Assembly: GCF_023653455.1 (NCBI RefSeq)
Contig: NZ_JAKEDR010000076.1
Span: 1 to 15,038, forward strand
Source: Paraclostridium ghonii
GTDB taxonomy: Bacteria; Bacillota; Clostridia; Peptostreptococcales; Peptostreptococcaceae
Direction of reading: 5' to 3'
Length of the DNA: 15,038 bases
The translations under genes were made by a program, and so were the position numbers. Position 1 is the first letter of the stretch. Each line of letters starts with the position of its first letter. Shown here one piece after another: positions 1 to 7,490 of the stretch. A model generated the notes under the pieces. That model saw only the letters and a list, made by a program, of their open reading frames with translations, ran no database searches and was not told where the DNA came from.

Positions 1-204
1 ATATAAAGTTAAATCCCATAGAAAAAAAGATGTTTTTAAAAATAGTTAAAATAGTAAACAGCAGTTTAGATATAAGATAGAAAAAATAGCAAAATTTGTA
101 TCTTTAATTTTGTAAAGTGTTAAAAAATCAAGCTTTCATGAAGTTTTTAGAATGCAAGGTAAAATTAAAATTAAATAAATATTATAAAAAAATATAATTT
201 TTAC

Positions 205-233
205 TTGAAATAGGGAGAAACTTGTAATATATT
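205..233 (+). promoter_or_regulatory. Probable sigma-A promoter of the patatin-like gene
   Basis: TTGAAA at 205-210 and TATATT at 228-233 are separated by exactly 17 bases, a good match to the sigma-A consensus. Transcription would start near 240, about 40 bases before the start codon. A perfect 12-base palindrome, AAGATATATCTT, lies at 244-255 just after the predicted start. It could be an operator, but such palindromes are common by chance in DNA this AT-rich. The remaining part of 1-279 is AT-rich and holds no convincing gene. Confidence 0.5.
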
Positions 234-279
234 TGTTTTTAGGAAGATATATCTTTGTAACTTATATAAGGTGATATTT

Positions 280-1485
280 ATGAAAGGATTAGTACTTGAA
301 GGTGGAGGAACAAAAGGTTCATATCAAGTAGGTGCATATAAGGCACTAAGAGAGTTAGGTATAGAATTTAAGGGAATTGCAGGGACTTCAATAGGAGCCT
401 TAAATGGAGCATATATAGTTCAAGATAACTTAGATGTTTTAGAAGAAATATGGACTAAGTATGATTATACTCATTTTATGGATGTGGATGAAGAAACATA
501 TAATAATATTAAAAATGTTGATTTTACTCCTAAAAACATAAATAGAGTAATAGCTCTTATAAATAAAGCTAGAAAAAATCAAGGCATAGATATAACACCA
601 TTTAGAAGTTTATTAGAAAGAACTATAGATGAGGATGTTATAAGAACTTCTAATAAAGATTTTGGATTAGTTACCGTTGTTTGGGACAGAAAAATAATTC
701 CAAGTCCCATGTTTTTAGAAAATATTGAAAAGGGAAAATTATTAGACTATCTCATAGCGAGTGCTAGTTTGCCTATATTTAAACTAGATAAATTAGATGA
801 TAAGCTATTTTTAGATGGTTTATTTCATAATAATATACCTGTAAGTTTATTAAGAGAAAAAGGATATGAAGATATTGTTGTTATAAGGTTAATTGATGAT
901 TTATTTGGGAAAATAAACTTAAATCATCATCAAGATGTAAATATGAAGATAATAGTTCCGTCTGAATCTTTAGGAGGGTGTCTAAACTTAGATCCAGATA
1001 ATGTAAGTAAAAATATTAAGCTGGGGTATTTCGATGCTATGAAAACCTTTGACAGATATGATGGGATAAGGTACTATTTCAATAAAGATTATAAATATGA
1101 TGAGGATTATTGTTTTTATAAACTAAGTAATTTAAGTAAAGAAAGTATAGAATCGTTATTAAAAGCATTAAATATAAAAAGAGACATAAGCAAAAGAACT
1201 CTTTTGGAAGTTATAATTCCAAAGCTAGGAGAATGTTTGAATTTACAAAGAGAGTTTTCTTATAAAGATTTATTTTACTCTATATACGAGAAAAAGCTTG
1301 AGGAAAATAATATTAATAGAACAAACTTATACGATTTTAATAAGGTAGTAGAAGTAGTAAACACTAATATAAATTCTAATGTAGATTGGGCATCTAATTT
1401 TGAAATTAGACCTATTATTTCAATGCACAGGAATAGGTTTACTAAACTTTTAACAAATATAATAATAAATGATATAAAGGCATAA
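280..1485 (+). CDS. Patatin-like phospholipase family protein
   Basis: Predicted serine lipid hydrolase of the patatin family, using a Ser-Asp dyad. The N-terminus carries the oxyanion-hole loop GGGTKG (residues 8-13) and the nucleophile elbow GTSIG with Ser37. The dyad aspartate is Asp179 in DGL, where most relatives have DGG or DGA. The catalytic domain covers about residues 1-250. The remaining 150 residues are charged, have no motif I recognise and form a C-terminal extension. The protein is 401 residues with no signal peptide or clear membrane segment, so it is probably cytosolic. The ATG at 280 was chosen because AAGGTGA lies just upstream; an in-frame GTG at 271 overlaps that site and is less likely. 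ptsH follows after 58 bases with no terminator. The substrate (phospholipid or other acyl ester) cannot be told from the sequence. Confidence 0.88.
   Translation: MKGLVLEGGGTKGSYQVGAYKALRELGIEFKGIAGTSIGALNGAYIVQDNLDVLEEIWTKYDYTHFMDVDEETYNNIKNVDFTPKNINRVIALINKARKNQGIDITPFRSLLERTIDEDVIRTSNKDFGLVTVVWDRKIIPSPMFLENIEKGKLLDYLIASASLPIFKLDKLDDKLFLDGLFHNNIPVSLLREKGYEDIVVIRLIDDLFGKINLNHHQDVNMKIIVPSESLGGCLNLDPDNVSKNIKLGYFDAMKTFDRYDGIRYYFNKDYKYDEDYCFYKLSNLSKESIESLLKALNIKRDISKRTLLEVIIPKLGECLNLQREFSYKDLFYSIYEKKLEENNINRTNLYDFNKVVEVVNTNINSNVDWASNFEIRPIISMHRNRFTKLLTNIIINDIKA
1450..1478 (+). promoter_or_regulatory. Candidate promoter for ptsHI inside the end of the patatin gene
   Basis: TTAACA at 1450-1455 and TATAAA at 1473-1478 are 17 bases apart, in the last 12 codons of the upstream gene. 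A start near 1485 would give a 5' leader of about 58 bases with the GGAGG site of ptsH at 1532-1536. The match is reasonable, but AT-rich coding DNA gives such matches by chance, and read-through from the patatin gene is also possible. Confidence 0.4.
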
Positions 1486-1543
1486 ATTAATATTGCGGAA
1501 TTTATATCAGAATATAACAAATGAAATTTATGGAGGTATTACA

Positions 1544-1804
1544 ATGGAAAAAATAGTAACTATCAAAAATGCAAGTGGATTACATGCTAGACCAGCAGGA
1601 ATGTTTGTAAAAAAAGCATCTGAGTTTAAATCAACGGTAGAAATAAAAGCAAAAGACAAGGTTGTAAATGCTAAGTCAATAATGGGAATAATGAGTTTAG
1701 GATTAGCTCAAGGCGATGAAGTTGTTATAGTTGCTAATGGGGAAGATCAAGAATCAGCAGTAAACGCATTAGTTGAATTAATAGAAAACGGATTTGGTGA
1801 ATAA
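1544..1804 (+). CDS. ptsH: Phosphocarrier protein HPr
   Basis: HPr is the small cytosolic phosphate carrier of the phosphotransferase system. It takes phosphate from enzyme I and passes it to the IIA domains of sugar permeases. At 86 residues it is the normal size. The active-site motif GLHARPA has His14, and the Firmicute regulatory site AKSIMGIMSL has Ser45, the residue that HPr kinase phosphorylates for CcpA-mediated carbon catabolite control. The whole sequence reads as a typical clostridial HPr. The ATG at 1544 follows GGAGG at 1532-1536 with a 7-base gap; an upstream in-frame ATG at 1493 lacks such a site. ptsI follows after a 79-base gap that contains a strong hairpin, so HPr may be made in excess over enzyme I. 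Phosphorylation at Ser45 is family knowledge, not something seen here. Confidence 0.97.
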   Translation: MEKIVTIKNASGLHARPAGMFVKKASEFKSTVEIKAKDKVVNAKSIMGIMSLGLAQGDEVVIVANGEDQESAVNALVELIENGFGE

Positions 1805-1815
1805 TAAAAAATAAA

Positions 1816-1839
1816 AAACCTCGGTGAAAACCGAGGTTT
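1816..1839 (+). terminator. GC-rich hairpin between ptsH and ptsI, probable partial terminator
   Basis: AAACCTCGG (1816-1824) pairs perfectly with CCGAGGTTT (1831-1839) across a TGAAAA loop. It is the most GC-rich stem in the region. The tail is TTTGTTG rather than a long run of T, so termination may be incomplete; an RNA-stabilising or processing role is the alternative. No usable promoter was found between it and ptsI. Confidence 0.65.
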
Positions 1840-1883
1840 GTTGAATATGTATTGTATACACAAGATAATGGGAGGACGCATAT

Positions 1884-3596
1884 ATGTATAAAGGAACAGG
1901 AGCATCACCAGGAGTAGCATTAGGAAAAGCTTTGGTTATAGAACATAGTGAACTTAATATAGAAAAAAAGAACATAGAAAATGTTGAATCTGAAGTTGAA
2001 AAGCTACAAGCTGCAGTAGAACAATCGAAGATAGAGTTAGAACAAGTAAAGGAAAGAGCGAAAGTTGAATTAGGAGAACATGAAGCTGAGATATTTGAAG
2101 CTCATTTACTAGTTTTACAAGATCCCGAGTTAATAGATCAAACTATATCTAAAATAAGAGACGAAAAAGTAAATGCTGAATTTGCATTAAATGAAGTTAA
2201 AGATATGTTTGTAAGTATATTCGAGTCAATGGACAATGAATATATGAGAGAAAGAGCAGCAGATATAAAAGATGTTACAAATAGGGTTTTAAGACACATC
2301 TTAGGAATAAAAATTGTAGATTTATCAGCTTTATCTGAAGAAGTTATATTAATAGCTAATGATTTAACTCCATCAGACACGGCAACAATGAACAAAAAAA
2401 TGGTTTTAGGCTTCTTAACTAACATAGGAGGAAGAACTTCTCATACTGCTATAATGGCTAGAACTTTAGAAATAGCTGCAATAGTAGGGTTAAATGATAT
2501 AACTGAAAATGTTAAGGATGGAGATTTTATAGTATTTAATGGGGAAACAGGACAAGTTATAGTTAATCCAGATGAAAAAACTATAAATGAATATAGAGGT
2601 TTAAAAGCTAAGTTTGACGAAGAAAAAGAAGCGTTAAAGCAATTAATAGGAAAACCTTCTATAACTCTTGATGATAGACATGTAGAACTTGCAGGAAACA
2701 TAGGAAGCCCTAATGATTTAGAAGGGTTATTAAAAAATGATTCAGAAGGTGTAGGACTATATAGAACTGAGTTCTTATATATGGATAAGGAAGATGATTT
2801 CCCAAGTGAAGAAGAACAATATGAAGCATACAAAGCAGTTCTTGAGGGGATGAATGGAAAGCCTATAGTAATAAGAACGTTAGATATAGGTGGAGATAAA
2901 GAGTTAAAATATTTTAAAATGGATGAAGAGATGAATCCTTTCCTAGGATATAGAGCTATAAGATTATGCCTAGATAGAAAAGATATATTTAAAACTCAAC
3001 TAAGAGCTTTATATAGAGCTAGTGTACATGGAAAATTAAGAATAATGTTCCCTATGATATCTTCTTTAGAAGAATTATTAAAAGCTAAAGAAACAATAAA
3101 AGAAGTTTTAGCTGAAATGGATACACAAGGAATAGAATATGCTAAAGATGTAGAAGTAGGTATGATGATAGAGATACCATCTGCAGCAGTTATATCAGAT
3201 ATATTAGCTAAGCATGTAGATTTCTTCTCAATCGGAACTAATGACTTAATACAATATACTTGCGCAGTAGATAGAATGAACCAAAAAATAAGTTACTTAT
3301 ATAATCAATTTAACCCAGCGGTATTAAGACTTATAAAAATGGTAATAGATAATGCTCATAAAGAAGGAAAATGGGTTGGAATGTGTGGAGAATCAGCAGG
3401 GGATCAAAGAATGATACCTATACTTTTAGGTATGGGACTTGATGAATTCTCTATGTCTCCTATATCTATATTACCAGCTAGAAAGTTTATAACTTCTGTT
3501 AAATATGAAGATATGAAAAAATTTGCTGGTGAAGTTTTAACTATGGGAACAGCAGAAGAAATAAAAGCTCACGTAGATAAAACTTTCAATATGTAA
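1884..3596 (+). CDS. ptsI: Phosphoenolpyruvate-protein phosphotransferase (enzyme I)
   Basis: Enzyme I starts the PTS cascade: it autophosphorylates from PEP and passes phosphate to HPr in the cytosol. At 570 residues it is the usual size. The N-terminal HPr-binding and swivelling domain opens with GTGASPGVALGKA and carries the phosphohistidine His187 in GGRTSHTAIMAR. The C-terminal PEP-binding barrel shows GVGLYRTEFLYM (Arg294), GYRAIRLCL, the IGTNDLIQY strand and catalytic Cys501 in MCGESAGD. All key residues are present, so the protein should be active. The ATG at 1884 follows GGGAGG at 1870-1875. It is very probably co-transcribed with ptsH through the hairpin at 1816-1839 and ends at the terminator at 3614. 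It can serve every PTS permease in the cell, including the mannose-family system at 12407-14912. Confidence 0.98.
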   Translation: MYKGTGASPGVALGKALVIEHSELNIEKKNIENVESEVEKLQAAVEQSKIELEQVKERAKVELGEHEAEIFEAHLLVLQDPELIDQTISKIRDEKVNAEFALNEVKDMFVSIFESMDNEYMRERAADIKDVTNRVLRHILGIKIVDLSALSEEVILIANDLTPSDTATMNKKMVLGFLTNIGGRTSHTAIMARTLEIAAIVGLNDITENVKDGDFIVFNGETGQVIVNPDEKTINEYRGLKAKFDEEKEALKQLIGKPSITLDDRHVELAGNIGSPNDLEGLLKNDSEGVGLYRTEFLYMDKEDDFPSEEEQYEAYKAVLEGMNGKPIVIRTLDIGGDKELKYFKMDEEMNPFLGYRAIRLCLDRKDIFKTQLRALYRASVHGKLRIMFPMISSLEELLKAKETIKEVLAEMDTQGIEYAKDVEVGMMIEIPSAAVISDILAKHVDFFSIGTNDLIQYTCAVDRMNQKISYLYNQFNPAVLRLIKMVIDNAHKEGKWVGMCGESAGDQRMIPILLGMGLDEFSMSPISILPARKFITSVKYEDMKKFAGEVLTMGTAEEIKAHVDKTFNM

Positions 3597-3613
3597 TATC
3601 TTAAATAAAATAG

Positions 3614-3645
3614 AAAAAGTTGCTATAATATAGCAACTTTTTTTA
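3614..3645 (+). terminator. Rho-independent terminator after ptsI
   Basis: AAAAAGTTGCTA (3614-3625) pairs perfectly with TAGCAACTTTTT (3631-3642) over a TAATA loop and runs into a T-rich tail. It separates the ptsHI unit from the glycosylation unit. Confidence 0.92.
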
Positions 3646-3703
3646 TTTTATTTAAATAATTAATTTGCATACTTATACAATAAAATTGAAAATTAGGTAA
3701 AAT

Positions 3704-3733
3704 TTGACATTTACTAAGGTGTTTTGATATATT
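3704..3733 (+). promoter_or_regulatory. Sigma-A promoter of the GtrA-glycosyltransferase operon
   Basis: A perfect TTGACA at 3704-3709 is followed 18 bases later by TATATT at 3728-3733 (ATATAT one base earlier gives a 17-base gap). The site lies between the ptsI terminator and the GTG start at 3765, giving a short leader of about 25 bases with the AAGGAG site. Confidence 0.72.
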
Positions 3734-3764
3734 AATAGTATAAAAAGATAAAAAGGAGAATTGT

Positions 3765-4214
3765 GTGAAAGATAGTATAAAATCAGTTTTAAATAAGGAA
3801 ACTTTAAGTTATTTATTTTTTGGTGTTTTGACCACATTAGTTAATTACATAACATTTGTAATTGGGCTTATAATATTTGGAGAAAAAAATACACTAACTG
3901 TAAATACAATAGCTTTTATAGCAGCTACAATATTTGCTTACATAACAAATAAGATATGGGTATTTAATAGTAAATCATGGGATATAGAGATATTAAAATC
4001 TGAAATAATATCTTTTTTAGGTGTGCGTATAATATCATTTTTATTTGAACAATTAGGGCTATTAATATGCATAAGTATATTCAATGTAGGAAATTACTAC
4101 ATATTTAGTATGAGTGGGATAATGATATCTAAAGTTATATTATCATTTATAGTAGTTATATTGAACTATGTAGTTAGTAAATTTTTTATTTTCAAAGATA
4201 AAATTAAGGAGTGA
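3765..4214 (+). CDS. GtrA family membrane protein (probable lipid-linked sugar flippase subunit)
   Basis: Small integral membrane protein of 149 residues, the usual size for GtrA-like proteins. Four hydrophobic segments are visible at about residues 16-39, 44-67, 82-107 and 111-142. The segment order, the ITNKIWVF stretch near residue 60 and the C-terminal SKFFIFKDK end fit the GtrA/DPMS3 family. Members are linked to synthesis or membrane translocation of polyprenyl-phosphate-linked sugars. The start is GTG at 3765, with AAGGAG at 3753-3758; no in-frame ATG lies close by. The glycosyltransferase gene begins 5 bases downstream, a pairing typical of this family. The flippase role is inferred from the family and the context. 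Confidence 0.82.
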   Translation: MKDSIKSVLNKETLSYLFFGVLTTLVNYITFVIGLIIFGEKNTLTVNTIAFIAATIFAYITNKIWVFNSKSWDIEILKSEIISFLGVRIISFLFEQLGLLICISIFNVGNYYIFSMSGIMISKVILSFIVVILNYVVSKFFIFKDKIKE

Positions 4215-4219
4215 TTTAA

Positions 4220-4939
4220 ATGAAAGTTTTATTGATTATACCTGCATATAATGAAGAAGATAATATACTAAGAGTTGTTAAATATATTGAAGAATATTCA
4301 AAACAATGTGAAAGATATATTTTAGATTATATTGTTATTAATGATGGCTCAACAGATAACACGAAACATATTTGTAAAGAAAACAATATAAAATGTATAA
4401 ACCTTATAAATAATCTAGGTATAGGTGGAGCTGTCCAAACTGGATATATATTTGCTAAAATAAACAACTATGATATAGCAGTACAATTTGATGGAGATGG
4501 ACAACATGATATAAACTCTTTAGATGATGTAATTAAACCAATTTTGAATAAAGAAGCTGACTTTACAATAGGGTCAAGATTTATAGAAGATAATGAAGGG
4601 TTTAAATCTACACTTTTAAGACGTATTGGGATAAAATATTTATCATTTATAATTAAATTATGTTCAAAAGTAGTAGTAAGGGATTGTACATCTGGATATA
4701 GGGCAGGAAATAAAAATGCCATAGAGTATTTATCGTCTAACTATCCTGTTGACTATCCTGAACCAGAATCTATAATATCTTTATCAAAGGCTAACTTAAA
4801 AATAAAAGAGGTACATGCAAATATGTTTAGTAGAGAGAGTGGAGTATCCTCTATTAGTTCTTGGAAATCTATATATTATATGATAAAGGTATCTTTAGCT
4901 ATAGTATGTGCAAGTTTTGAAAAAAGGGTTAGGTGTTAA
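4220..4939 (+). CDS. Family 2 glycosyltransferase (polyprenyl-phosphate sugar synthase type)
   Basis: GT-A fold nucleotide-sugar transferase, 239 residues. It opens with LLIIPAYNEEDN, carries the nucleotide-binding aspartate Asp42 in INDGSTDN, and the metal-binding DxD Asp91/Asp93 in FDGDGQHD. GSRF and SGYRAGNKN further on match the DPM1/DPG-synthase branch that attaches a sugar to undecaprenyl or dolichyl phosphate. Only one weak hydrophobic stretch is present near residues 215-232, so the enzyme probably sits on the inner face of the membrane. AAGGAG at 4207-4212 overlaps the end of the GtrA gene, so the two are probably translated together. The sugar transferred cannot be told. Likely product: an undecaprenyl-phosphate-sugar used by the membrane transferase two genes on. 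Confidence 0.88.
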   Translation: MKVLLIIPAYNEEDNILRVVKYIEEYSKQCERYILDYIVINDGSTDNTKHICKENNIKCINLINNLGIGGAVQTGYIFAKINNYDIAVQFDGDGQHDINSLDDVIKPILNKEADFTIGSRFIEDNEGFKSTLLRRIGIKYLSFIIKLCSKVVVRDCTSGYRAGNKNAIEYLSSNYPVDYPEPESIISLSKANLKIKEVHANMFSRESGVSSISSWKSIYYMIKVSLAIVCASFEKRVRC

Positions 4940-4941
4940 TT

Positions 4942-5328
4942 ATGTCTAGTATTTTAAGAATTGAACTTATTCTATTTTCTATAATTTTTTTAATTGTAGT
5001 ATTTAGAGCTGTTAACAAAAAAAGGTTATGGTTACAACATTCATTAGTCTGGATTTTAGTTTCATGTAGTTTAATAATTGTCTCTATTTTCCCAGGTTTA
5101 ATTGAATGGTTATGTTATATTGTAAAGATTGAAACACCATCTAATTTAGTTTATTTGATAGGAATAATAGGTTTGCTTATAGTTGCATTTTTACATTCAA
5201 TTATAATTTCAAGTCAGGCAAATAAAATAAAAACATTAGTCCAAATGATATCTATAGAAAATTATATGAAAGATCATGAAATACAAACTCAGGAGGAGAA
5301 TTATAATGACAATGAATATAAAATCTAG
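4942..5328 (+). CDS. DUF2304 domain-containing membrane protein
   Basis: Protein of 128 residues with three hydrophobic segments at about 4-22, 34-60 and 69-90, followed by a polar tail with QANKIKTLVQ. Size, topology and tail match the DUF2304 family, which often sits beside GtrA and GT2 genes and has no proven function. The ATG at 4942 has AGGTG at 4931-4935. An in-frame GTG at 4933 lies within that site and is less likely. The gene starts 2 bases after the glycosyltransferase stop and overlaps the next gene by 23 bases, so it is tightly built into the operon. A role as an accessory subunit of the sugar-lipid machinery is inferred from context only. Confidence 0.75.
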   Translation: MSSILRIELILFSIIFLIVVFRAVNKKRLWLQHSLVWILVSCSLIIVSIFPGLIEWLCYIVKIETPSNLVYLIGIIGLLIVAFLHSIIISSQANKIKTLVQMISIENYMKDHEIQTQEENYNDNEYKI

Positions 5329-6634
5329 AAATAAAATTACTGAGTTTATAAAAGAAAATAAAATTGTGTTACTGATTATGATTTCATTGTTTTTGATTAG
5401 AGCTTTAGCAATGTTTGACTTAGGAGTTAAATATAGTTTAAATAGTGATGATTTAAGTTATGTACTTAGTGGTATTGAATTTCAAAAAACAGGAACGATA
5501 ACTATGCATGGAGTTATAAGTGGGCAGATAATGCCAGGTATGACAATTTTAATAGGAGTTTTATCATTTATATTTGGGGATGGCAATCTACTTTGGTTAG
5601 TACTGAAATTAGTTTGGATAACTATGGGCTGTATAACTGCATTTTTAGCTTATAAATGTGTTAGAGTATTTGCCCCAAAATGGTGTGGAGTTATAACTTT
5701 ATTATTATTTTTTAGCCCAGATTTTATATGGATGGATAATCTTATACTAACAGAGACTCCGTTTACATTATGTTTGGTTGGGATGATTTATTCAACTTTA
5801 ATGATGGGAAAAACGCAAGAAAAAAAATATTTTTGGATTTGTTTAAGTATGTATATGTTTGCACTTATGTTTAAAGCAAATATTGGTATATACCCTGTTT
5901 TTGCTTTTATTTACCTGTTGTTAGTTAGATATGATTTTAAAATATTAATTAAGCAAGGCATTATAATAGGAGTAGTTTTATTATGTTTTATTATACCTTG
6001 GAGTATAAGAAACTATAAAATATATAATACTTTTATACCTCTTACATATGGTGCTGGAAACCCAAAGCTTCTAGGTACTTATCAAGGAATAGGATACCCG
6101 TCTGATGAAGAACTAGATTACAAAACTAATGTAGATGATGTGGCTAAAGAAAAGTTTAAGAAGTATTATGATAATGGAAGTTCAGAAAAACCGTATATAA
6201 AAAGATATATAAGTTTAGAAACAGATGGAATTAAAGCTAAATATAGACAAAGTGAGTGGTGGAAAAGTAATCCTATTAGCTTGATATTGTCATATTTAAT
6301 ATTAAAACCTTTAGATATGATGAAGAGTGTGTTTTATTGGGATGAAGTTTTTTCAATAAACAAACTAATTTTACAGATGACAAATTCAATAAATTGGATA
6401 GCATGTATATTATGCTTATACACAGGTATAATTTTAAAGAGAAGACTTGCAGAAATGTTTCTATTAATATCGGTATACTTAGGAAATATATTAATTTATG
6501 CTACAACTTTTTCATTTGACAGATATGCAGCACCTTTTACGACGTTACGTTTTATTTTTATAGGAATTGGAATGTATTTAATATATCAATTGTATGATTT
6601 AGTAAAATGTAATAAAAGAAGTTTATTTAGGTGA
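5306..6634 (+). CDS. Polytopic membrane glycosyltransferase-like protein (ArnT/PMT, GT39-type)
   Basis: A 442-residue protein with about ten hydrophobic segments. A first segment (about residues 20-40) is followed by an outer loop with the acidic pair Asp48-Asp49 in NSDDLSYV, the position of the catalytic acid in GT-C enzymes. A second conserved-looking acidic site is Glu150 in LTETPF. A hydrophilic domain of about 90 residues lies near 250-340, then more membrane segments. This architecture fits GT-C transferases that move a sugar from a lipid carrier to an acceptor outside the membrane. The ATG at 5306 has AGGAGGAG at 5291-5298; an in-frame ATG at 5276 lies inside the previous gene and lacks a site. 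The exact family is not certain. Acceptor candidates are teichoic acid, polysaccharide or protein; nothing in the sequence decides. Confidence 0.72.
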   Translation: MTMNIKSRNKITEFIKENKIVLLIMISLFLIRALAMFDLGVKYSLNSDDLSYVLSGIEFQKTGTITMHGVISGQIMPGMTILIGVLSFIFGDGNLLWLVLKLVWITMGCITAFLAYKCVRVFAPKWCGVITLLLFFSPDFIWMDNLILTETPFTLCLVGMIYSTLMMGKTQEKKYFWICLSMYMFALMFKANIGIYPVFAFIYLLLVRYDFKILIKQGIIIGVVLLCFIIPWSIRNYKIYNTFIPLTYGAGNPKLLGTYQGIGYPSDEELDYKTNVDDVAKEKFKKYYDNGSSEKPYIKRYISLETDGIKAKYRQSEWWKSNPISLILSYLILKPLDMMKSVFYWDEVFSINKLILQMTNSINWIACILCLYTGIILKRRLAEMFLLISVYLGNILIYATTFSFDRYAAPFTTLRFIFIGIGMYLIYQLYDLVKCNKRSLFR

Positions 6635-6636
6635 TT

Positions 6637-6669
6637 AAAAAGGTAGTCAACTTATGTGACTACCTTTTT
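6637..6669 (+). terminator. Rho-independent terminator of the glycosylation operon
   Basis: A perfect 13-base-pair stem, AAAAAGGTAGTCA (6637-6649) with TGACTACCTTTTT (6657-6669), closes a 7-base loop and ends in five T. It begins 2 bases after the stop codon. Confidence 0.93.
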
Positions 6670-6712
6670 ATAATAATTTATACAATAAAAAGTTATTTAT
6701 GGAGGGTAAACG

Positions 6713-7285
6713 TTGGAATATATTAAATTGATGTTTTTATCTATGCTACCTATCATAGAGTTAAGAGGAGCTATACCTTTAGGCATAGCGATGAAGCTAA
6801 ATCCTGTGTATGTATATATTTTTTCGTTGATAGGGTCAACACTTATAGCAATACCAATAGTAATATTGTTTAGAAGCGTGATAGATTACTTAAGACATAA
6901 AAAATATTTTAATAAAATAATAAGATGGATAGATAGACAAATAGAGGGAAAGGCTAAAAAATTAAAAGCAGTAAGCATTATAGGCATTATATTATTTGTA
7001 GGGGTTCCACTTCCAACAACTGGCTCATGGAGTGCGGCAGCTCTTGCTTCTATTTTTAAAATGAGAATTAGAGATGCATTGATTGGAATATTTATTGGAA
7101 ATTCAATAGCAGGAATTATAATGTTTGCAATATCACTGCATTTAGCTGATAATTTTAAAATAACATCTGCTATAATTTTATTATCGGTTATTGTTACTGT
7201 GATAATTATTTATTGTTTTTATAAAAAGAAAAAAACAATTACTCAGAAAAATCAGAAGATAAATGAAATTACGAGTAATCAATAA
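6713..7285 (+). CDS. Small multidrug export family protein (COG2426-like)
   Basis: Integral membrane protein of 190 residues. The signature LPIIELRGAIPLGIA near the N-terminus (Glu16, Arg18) and GVPLPTTGSWSAA around residue 100 are the two conserved motifs of the family annotated as small multidrug export proteins. About four to five hydrophobic segments are visible, with a lysine-rich loop at about 60-85 and a charged tail. The family name comes from early annotation; transport of drugs is not established and the substrate is unknown. TTG at 6713 is taken as the start because GGAGGG at 6701-6706 is placed 6 bases before it; the next in-frame ATG (residue 7) would lie too far from that site. 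It stands alone between the terminator at 6637-6669 and a long non-coding region. TATAAT at 6669-6674 and TACAAT at 6681-6686 are possible -10 elements without a good -35. Confidence 0.82.
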   Translation: MEYIKLMFLSMLPIIELRGAIPLGIAMKLNPVYVYIFSLIGSTLIAIPIVILFRSVIDYLRHKKYFNKIIRWIDRQIEGKAKKLKAVSIIGIILFVGVPLPTTGSWSAAALASIFKMRIRDALIGIFIGNSIAGIIMFAISLHLADNFKITSAIILLSVIVTVIIIYCFYKKKKTITQKNQKINEITSNQ

Positions 7286-7425
7286 AATATTAAAAATTTT
7301 ATAAAATATACAAATAAACATTAAAAATTAAAGCTATAAATTAAATTTACATTTTAATATAAATATATCTATGGATAAAAACTAGTTTAGATAAAGTATA
7401 AAAAAAATTAGAAAATTTATTTTAG

Positions 7426-7454
7426 TTGACACAAGTAAAATATTCAAGTAAAAT
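7426..7454 (+). promoter_or_regulatory. Sigma-A promoter of the T-box leader and asnA
   Basis: A perfect TTGACA (7426-7431) and TAAAAT (7449-7454) are separated by 17 bases. Transcription from about 7461 would start roughly 30 bases before the T-box stem I. The preceding stretch 7286-7425 is AT-rich, with no gene or clear terminator seen. Confidence 0.8.
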
Positions 7455-7490
7455 AAGTTTAAACAATTTCAAATCTTTTAAAAAGACGTT

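Noticed and set aside
1..279. Search for a gene or small RNA in the leading AT-rich stretch
   Set aside because: Only short, stop-rich frames and weak stems such as TTCATGAA were seen; nothing beyond the promoter at 205-233 can be supported.
1841..1869. TTGAAT-N17-GATAAT as a separate ptsI promoter
   Set aside because: Transcription would start near 1876, after the GGGAGG ribosome binding site at 1870-1875, leaving ptsI without a binding site.
2138..2833. Long minus-strand reading frames opposite ptsI and other genes
   Set aside because: They are antisense shadows of well-supported genes, lack ribosome binding sites and give low-complexity Ser/Leu/Ile-rich peptides.
6644..6686. Promoter for the small-multidrug-export gene overlapping the upstream terminator
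   Set aside because: TATAAT and TACAAT -10-like sites exist, but the positions 16-19 bases upstream fall in the hairpin and do not resemble a -35 element.
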